A stretch of DNA of 10,653 nt from an uncultured Rhodospirillales bacterium (GTDB lineage Bacteria; Pseudomonadota; Alphaproteobacteria; Rhodospirillales; Casp-alpha2), in the NCBI GenBank assembly GCA_938074585.1, contig CALJEW010000194.1, forward strand, positions 1 through 10,653, in the 5' to 3' direction. This document shows positions 6,754 to 10,653 of the stretch, one piece after another. Below the pieces are notes generated by a model. It did no database searches and was not told the DNA's origin. It worked only from the letters and a program-made list of their open reading frames with translations. Position 1 is the stretch's first letter. Every line of letters begins with the position of its first letter. Both the position numbers and the translations under genes were made by a program.

Positions 6754-8004
6754 GTGAAAAAATATTCCATATTCAGCTTGGCGCGAAACGCCTTCAAATT
6801 TCATCAAGATTGGGAGAAGGCATGGCGCAGCCCAGAACCTAAAAAAAACTATGATGCCATTATTGTTGGCGGTGGTGGTCATGGCTTGGCTACGGCCTAT
6901 TACTTGGCAAAAGAGCACGGCATTACCAATGTTGCTGTTATTGAAAAGGGCTGGCTGGGCGGCGGAAACACCGGCCGAAACACAACAATCATCAGGTCTA
7001 ATTATTTGTGGGATGAAAGCGCCCGCATGTATGAAAAATCGTTGCAGCTTTATGAAGGATTAAGCCAGGATTTGAATTACAACATTATGTTGAGCCAGCG
7101 CGGTGTTTTGAACTTAGCCCATAATTTGCAAGATATCAGAGAACTTAAACGCCGGGTCAATGCGATTAAATTGAACGGCATCGATTCGGAGTTTTTAACG
7201 CCCGAACAAATCAAAAGCATCGTCCCAATGATTAATATATCTCCCTCAATTCGCTACCCCGTATTGGGTGCGTCGATCCAACGGCGCGGTGGTGTCGCAC
7301 GCCACGATGCTGTTGCTTGGGGTTATGCCCGTGCTGCCGATGCCCGTGGCGTCGATATAATTCAACAATGTGAAGTAACCGGCATCATACGTGATGGCGG
7401 GCGGGTAACCGGTGTAGAAACTACACGCGGCGTTATTAACGCTCCCAAAGTTGCCATCGTGACAGCCGGTCATTCCAGTGTATTGGCTGCGATGGCTGAT
7501 GTTCGTTTGCCGATTAGCAGCTTTCCTTTGCAAGCCATGGTTACGGAGCCGGTAAAACCGATCTTAAACTCCGTTGTTATGTCCAACGCTGTGCATTGTT
7601 ACATATCACAATCTGATAAGGGAGAACTGGTACTGGGTGCTGGAATTGATGGTTACAACAGCTATACCCAACGCGGCAGCTTACATATAGTTGAAGAACA
7701 ATTGGCTGCTGTTTGTCTCTTGTTTCCGATATTTAGCCGATTGCGAATTATGCGGAAATGGGGCGGTATTGTTGACACGTGTCCCGACGCCAGCCCAATT
7801 GTATCGAAAACCCACGTCGACGGTTTATATATCAATGGCGGTTGGGGAACTGGTGGTTTTAAAGGGACGCCAGCTTCGGGCTGGACTTTCGCCCACACCA
7901 TTGCGCGTGATGAGCCGCACGCGCTGAATGCACCCTTTACTTTAGACCGCTTTACCAGCGGATCGCTGATCGACGAGCACGGCGCTGCTGCCGTAGCTCA
8001 TTAG
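6754..8004 (+). CDS. soxB: Sarcosine oxidase beta subunit
   Basis: This is the flavin subunit of heterotetrameric sarcosine oxidase, where sarcosine is oxidised and electrons pass to FAD and covalent FMN. The 416-residue protein begins MKKYSIFSLARNAF, as expected for SoxB when GTG 6754 is used; the ATG nine bases upstream has no room for a ribosome binding site. The dinucleotide-binding loop IIVGGGGHGLATAYYLA is at about residues 36-52, followed by IEKGWLGGGNTGRNTT (63-78). The segment RGGVARHDAVAWGYARAAD carries His184 (numbered from GTG), the expected site of FMN attachment in this family. The C-terminal FAD domain has GGWGTGGFKGTPASGW near the end. soxD follows after 13 bases and soxA overlaps soxD, so this is one transcript. 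The best-known order has glyA before soxB; here the LysR gene takes that place. Confidence 0.96.
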   Translation: MKKYSIFSLARNAFKFHQDWEKAWRSPEPKKNYDAIIVGGGGHGLATAYYLAKEHGITNVAVIEKGWLGGGNTGRNTTIIRSNYLWDESARMYEKSLQLYEGLSQDLNYNIMLSQRGVLNLAHNLQDIRELKRRVNAIKLNGIDSEFLTPEQIKSIVPMINISPSIRYPVLGASIQRRGGVARHDAVAWGYARAADARGVDIIQQCEVTGIIRDGGRVTGVETTRGVINAPKVAIVTAGHSSVLAAMADVRLPISSFPLQAMVTEPVKPILNSVVMSNAVHCYISQSDKGELVLGAGIDGYNSYTQRGSLHIVEEQLAAVCLLFPIFSRLRIMRKWGGIVDTCPDASPIVSKTHVDGLYINGGWGTGGFKGTPASGWTFAHTIARDEPHALNAPFTLDRFTSGSLIDEHGAAAVAH

Positions 8005-8017
8005 GGGAGATAAACAA

Positions 8018-8353
8018 ATGCTTTTAATCCCCTGCCCTTGGTGTGGCGAGCGTGATGAACCTGAGTTTCATCATGGTGGTGAAGCACATATAGAGCGGCC
8101 ACTAGAACCAGATCAATTAACAGATGAAGAATGGGCTGAATATATGTTTATGCGAACCAACCCGAAAGGTGTGTTTTTGGAACGTTGGGTCCATCAATCA
8201 GGCTGTAGGCGCTGGTTTAATTTAGCACGAAATACCGCCACCAATGAAATTATTGGCGCATATAAAATGGGTGAGAAACCACCCACTAGCACAATTGCTA
8301 ATAAACAAAAAACAGCCACAGTTTCTAATAAAAAACCCAAAGGAGTCAGATAA
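8018..8353 (+). CDS. soxD: Sarcosine oxidase delta subunit
   Basis: The small 111-residue subunit packs against SoxA and SoxB and holds a structural zinc. CPWCG near the start supplies Cys6 and Cys9, and WVHQSGCRRWFN supplies His59 and Cys63, the Cys-Cys-His-Cys set expected for the zinc site. The family motif DEPEFHHGGEAHI is at 13-25, and LARNTATNEI lies just after the second metal pair. The C-terminal tail, from about residue 87, is rich in Lys, Thr and Asn and looks unstructured. AGGGGAGA upstream gives a strong ribosome binding site. The stop codon TAA shares its last A with the soxA ATG (TAATG), which suggests coupled translation. Confidence 0.95.
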   Translation: MLLIPCPWCGERDEPEFHHGGEAHIERPLEPDQLTDEEWAEYMFMRTNPKGVFLERWVHQSGCRRWFNLARNTATNEIIGAYKMGEKPPTSTIANKQKTATVSNKKPKGVR

Positions 8354-10653
8354 TGGCTCAACCTAATCGTTTAGCGCTGGGCGGTGATATTGATCGTACC
8401 AAGCCTGTAAACTTCACCTTTAATGGCCATCACATGCAAGGATATGCAGGTGACACTTTGGCGTCTGCATTAATTGCCAATGGCGTCCGCATTGTAGGGC
8501 GTAGTTTTAAATACCACCGCCCACGGGGTATTATGGCGGCGGGTACTGAAGAAGCCAACGCATTGGTCCAATTAGAAACCGGAGCGCGAACTCTGGCTAA
8601 TCAGCAAGCGACTCGCGTTGAACTTTACGAGGGTCTATCAGCCACCAGCATCAATTGCTGGCCCAGTCCTGATTTTGATTTGATGTCAATCAACAACTGG
8701 TTCCATCGATTGATGCCGGCTGGGTTTTATTACAAAACATTTATGTGGCCAATGTCTGGATGGAAATATTACGAGCACATCATTCGCCGCGCTGCGGGGC
8801 TAGGTAAATCCCCCATCGATTCAGATCCAGATCAATATGACCACATGCATGTCCATTGCGATGTATTGGTGGTTGGTGGGGGTGCATCTGGAATTTCAGC
8901 CGCATTAGCTGCCGGGCGCACCGGGGCCCGTGTCATTTTGATTGATGAAGGCAAAAATTTCGGGGGCCAATTACTTAACGAGCAGTACACCATTAATAAA
9001 AAATCCGCATCGAAATGGATTGAAGACGCGTTGGCTGAGCTATTCAAAATGGAAGATGTGACCGTTTTAAAACGGACGACTGCGTTTGGCTATTATGACC
9101 ATAATTACGCAGGATTATTGGAAACCCGCACAGATATATTAACCGATGGGGGCGACAAAACACGCCAACGCCTTTGGCACGTCAGAACCAAACGCTGCGT
9201 TTTAGCAACAGGTGCATTAGGGCGCCCATTGATCTTTTCAGATAACGACCGCCCCGGCGTCATGCTCGCCAGTGCAGTGCGCACGTATATCCAACGCTAC
9301 GGCGTTAAACCCGGAAATAAAGCCGTTATTTTCACTAATAACGACGACGCATACCGAACCGCTTTGGCCTTAAGGGAAGCAGCCGTAAAAGTTGTAGCAA
9401 TCATTGATACTCGTCCTGTACCGGATGGGGAGCTTCCAACTCAAGCCATTGCAGCCGGAATCGAAATTATCGATAATGCAACGATTACCGGGGTCAACGG
9501 CGGGCGTGGTGTTAAATCGATAGAGGTGATGTCGTTGAACGCTGCGGCTGATGGGGTTGCGGGTGTCGCCCGAACAATTTTGTGTGATCTTGTTGCATCA
9601 TCGGGGGGCTGGAACCCAGTTATCCATTTGCACTCCCATTCCGGCGGCAAAGCAACGTTTGATCAAACGCGCGGTATTTTTATTGCAAGTGAAACCCTTC
9701 AGGCGTCCGAATGTATAGGTTCCGCGAACGGTGATTTTCTTCTGGGCGACTGCTTAAGTGAAGGCTTTAGGGCGGGAAAAGAAGCTGCTGCAAAGGCCGG
9801 ATTCAAAAAAGCGAGCCGACGGAAAATCCCAAAAGCAGAGCATATCCTTGAGCCCCCATTGCGGCTTATTTGGGCACTACCATCAACTAAATCCATTGGT
9901 GAACGCGGCAAACACTTTCTGGACCTACAAAACGATGTTACCGCAGCGGATGTCCAATTGGCGGCACGCGAAGGGTATGCATCCGTTGAACACACAAAGC
10001 GCTATACGACCCTTGGCATGGCAACGGATCAAGGCAAAACGGGTAACATTCCGGGTATGGCCGTTTTAGCTCAAGCGCTGGGCGTTGATAACCCGGGCGA
10101 TGTTGGTACCACAACGTTTAGACCCCCGTATACACCCGTTACATTGGGGGCTTTTGCGGGCCGCAATGTGGGGGTTCTGAACGATCCCGTGCGCATGACC
10201 CCGATGCATCATTGGCACGAATTAGCAGCGTGTAAATGGGAGGATGTTGGGCAATGGAAGCGGCCTTGGTATTACCCAAAACAGGGTGAAAGCATGCAAG
10301 ATGCCGTTAGCCGTGAATGCTTAGCTGCGCGAAATGCAGTTGGCATATTGGATGCATCGACGTTGGGTAAAATCGATATTCAAGGCCCCGATGCAGCTGA
10401 ATTTTTAAACCGGATCTACACCAATGCATGGTCAAAACTGGCAATTGGTAAATGCCGGTACGGATTAATGCTCAAAGAAGACGGCATGATTTTTGATGAT
10501 GGCGTAACGACGCGATTGGGCGAAAACCATTATTTGATGACGACCACAACCGGTAATGCAGCATCGGTATTTAATTGGTTAGAAGAGTGGCTGCAAACGG
10601 AATGGCCGGATTTAAAAGTCTATTGCAATTCAGTCACGGAAGCATGGGCAACC
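8353..10653 (+). CDS. soxA: Sarcosine oxidase alpha subunit (3' end outside the window)
   Basis: The frame is open for 767 codons to the last base, so the C-terminus, roughly the last quarter of a family that is about 1000 residues, is missing. The N-terminal region (about 16-105) has the ferredoxin-like fold sequence GDTLASALIANGV and RSFKYHRPRGIM but no iron-sulfur Cys set, normal for SoxA. A dinucleotide-binding domain follows, with VLVVGGGASGISAALAAGR at about 171-189, GGQLL, CVLATGALGRP and NDRPGVMLASAVR; it binds NAD. NDVTAADVQLAAREGYASVEHTKRYTT precedes GMATDQGKTGNIPG (about residues 556-569). From about 597 an aminomethyltransferase (GcvT-like) domain begins with RMTPMHHWH and GILDASTLGKIDIQGP; this domain binds tetrahydrofolate and makes 5,10-methylene-THF from the methyl carbon. 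AAAGGAG (8339-8345) lies seven bases before the ATG, which overlaps the soxD stop. soxG is expected downstream. Confidence 0.95.
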   Translation, partial: MAQPNRLALGGDIDRTKPVNFTFNGHHMQGYAGDTLASALIANGVRIVGRSFKYHRPRGIMAAGTEEANALVQLETGARTLANQQATRVELYEGLSATSINCWPSPDFDLMSINNWFHRLMPAGFYYKTFMWPMSGWKYYEHIIRRAAGLGKSPIDSDPDQYDHMHVHCDVLVVGGGASGISAALAAGRTGARVILIDEGKNFGGQLLNEQYTINKKSASKWIEDALAELFKMEDVTVLKRTTAFGYYDHNYAGLLETRTDILTDGGDKTRQRLWHVRTKRCVLATGALGRPLIFSDNDRPGVMLASAVRTYIQRYGVKPGNKAVIFTNNDDAYRTALALREAAVKVVAIIDTRPVPDGELPTQAIAAGIEIIDNATITGVNGGRGVKSIEVMSLNAAADGVAGVARTILCDLVASSGGWNPVIHLHSHSGGKATFDQTRGIFIASETLQASECIGSANGDFLLGDCLSEGFRAGKEAAAKAGFKKASRRKIPKAEHILEPPLRLIWALPSTKSIGERGKHFLDLQNDVTAADVQLAAREGYASVEHTKRYTTLGMATDQGKTGNIPGMAVLAQALGVDNPGDVGTTTFRPPYTPVTLGAFAGRNVGVLNDPVRMTPMHHWHELAACKWEDVGQWKRPWYYPKQGESMQDAVSRECLAARNAVGILDASTLGKIDIQGPDAAEFLNRIYTNAWSKLAIGKCRYGLMLKEDGMIFDDGVTTRLGENHYLMTTTTGNAASVFNWLEEWLQTEWPDLKVYCNSVTEAWAT

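Noticed and set aside
8832..10069. Several open frames on both strands inside the soxA region
   Set aside because: soxA is continuously open in its own frame with clear family motifs throughout; the others are shadows of it.
1..10653. A new defence, mobile or biosynthetic system
   Set aside because: Apart from the unplaced remnant at 3488-3993, the genes fall into known metabolic, respiratory, envelope or regulatory families; no repeats, integrase, transposase, toxin or nuclease signature was seen on either strand.

Overview
The window looks like a piece of an alphaproteobacterial chromosome with moderate G+C (by eye in the forties of percent). The reasons are a short-form psd followed directly by pssA, a heterotetrameric sarcosine oxidase locus in the order soxB-soxD-soxA, and c'/c-556-type and dihaem periplasmic cytochromes. 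The order or genus cannot be fixed from the sequence. No rRNA, tRNA, CRISPR, transposase, integrase or phage gene is visible, and codon usage looks fairly even.

Left part (1-3430). A LOG-family phosphoribohydrolase is on the minus strand, divergent from a plus-strand block. The block opens with a cytochrome c'/c-556 gene that is broken: one base is missing in a GGG run at 1150-1152, and TAA stands where the usual Tyr of the C-terminal CxxCH-KTYR segment is expected. Next come an apparently intact dihaem c-type cytochrome and a membrane-anchored protein with two Ig-like modules and a C-terminal LysM domain.

Middle (3430-5650). Between the LysM gene and psd lie nearly 700 bases with no intact gene. 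Reading the minus strand there recovers a 168-codon coding remnant (3993 to 3488) with the same two kinds of lesion: one missing base in a GGG/CCC run and one in-frame TAA. Then come psd and pssA, which together make phosphatidylserine and decarboxylate it to phosphatidylethanolamine.

Right part (5650-10653). A LysR-type regulator on the minus strand is divergent from soxB-soxD-soxA. The shared 200-base spacer holds an imperfect palindrome and a possible promoter. SoxA is open to the window edge: 767 codons are present, and roughly the last quarter, within the aminomethyltransferase-like domain, is missing. The complex oxidises sarcosine to glycine, passing the methyl carbon to tetrahydrofolate. 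A soxG gene is expected just outside.

I found no convincing new multi-gene system. The observations most worth a second look are the two parallel pseudogenes, the unrecognised minus-strand remnant upstream of psd, and the LysR/sox regulatory region.
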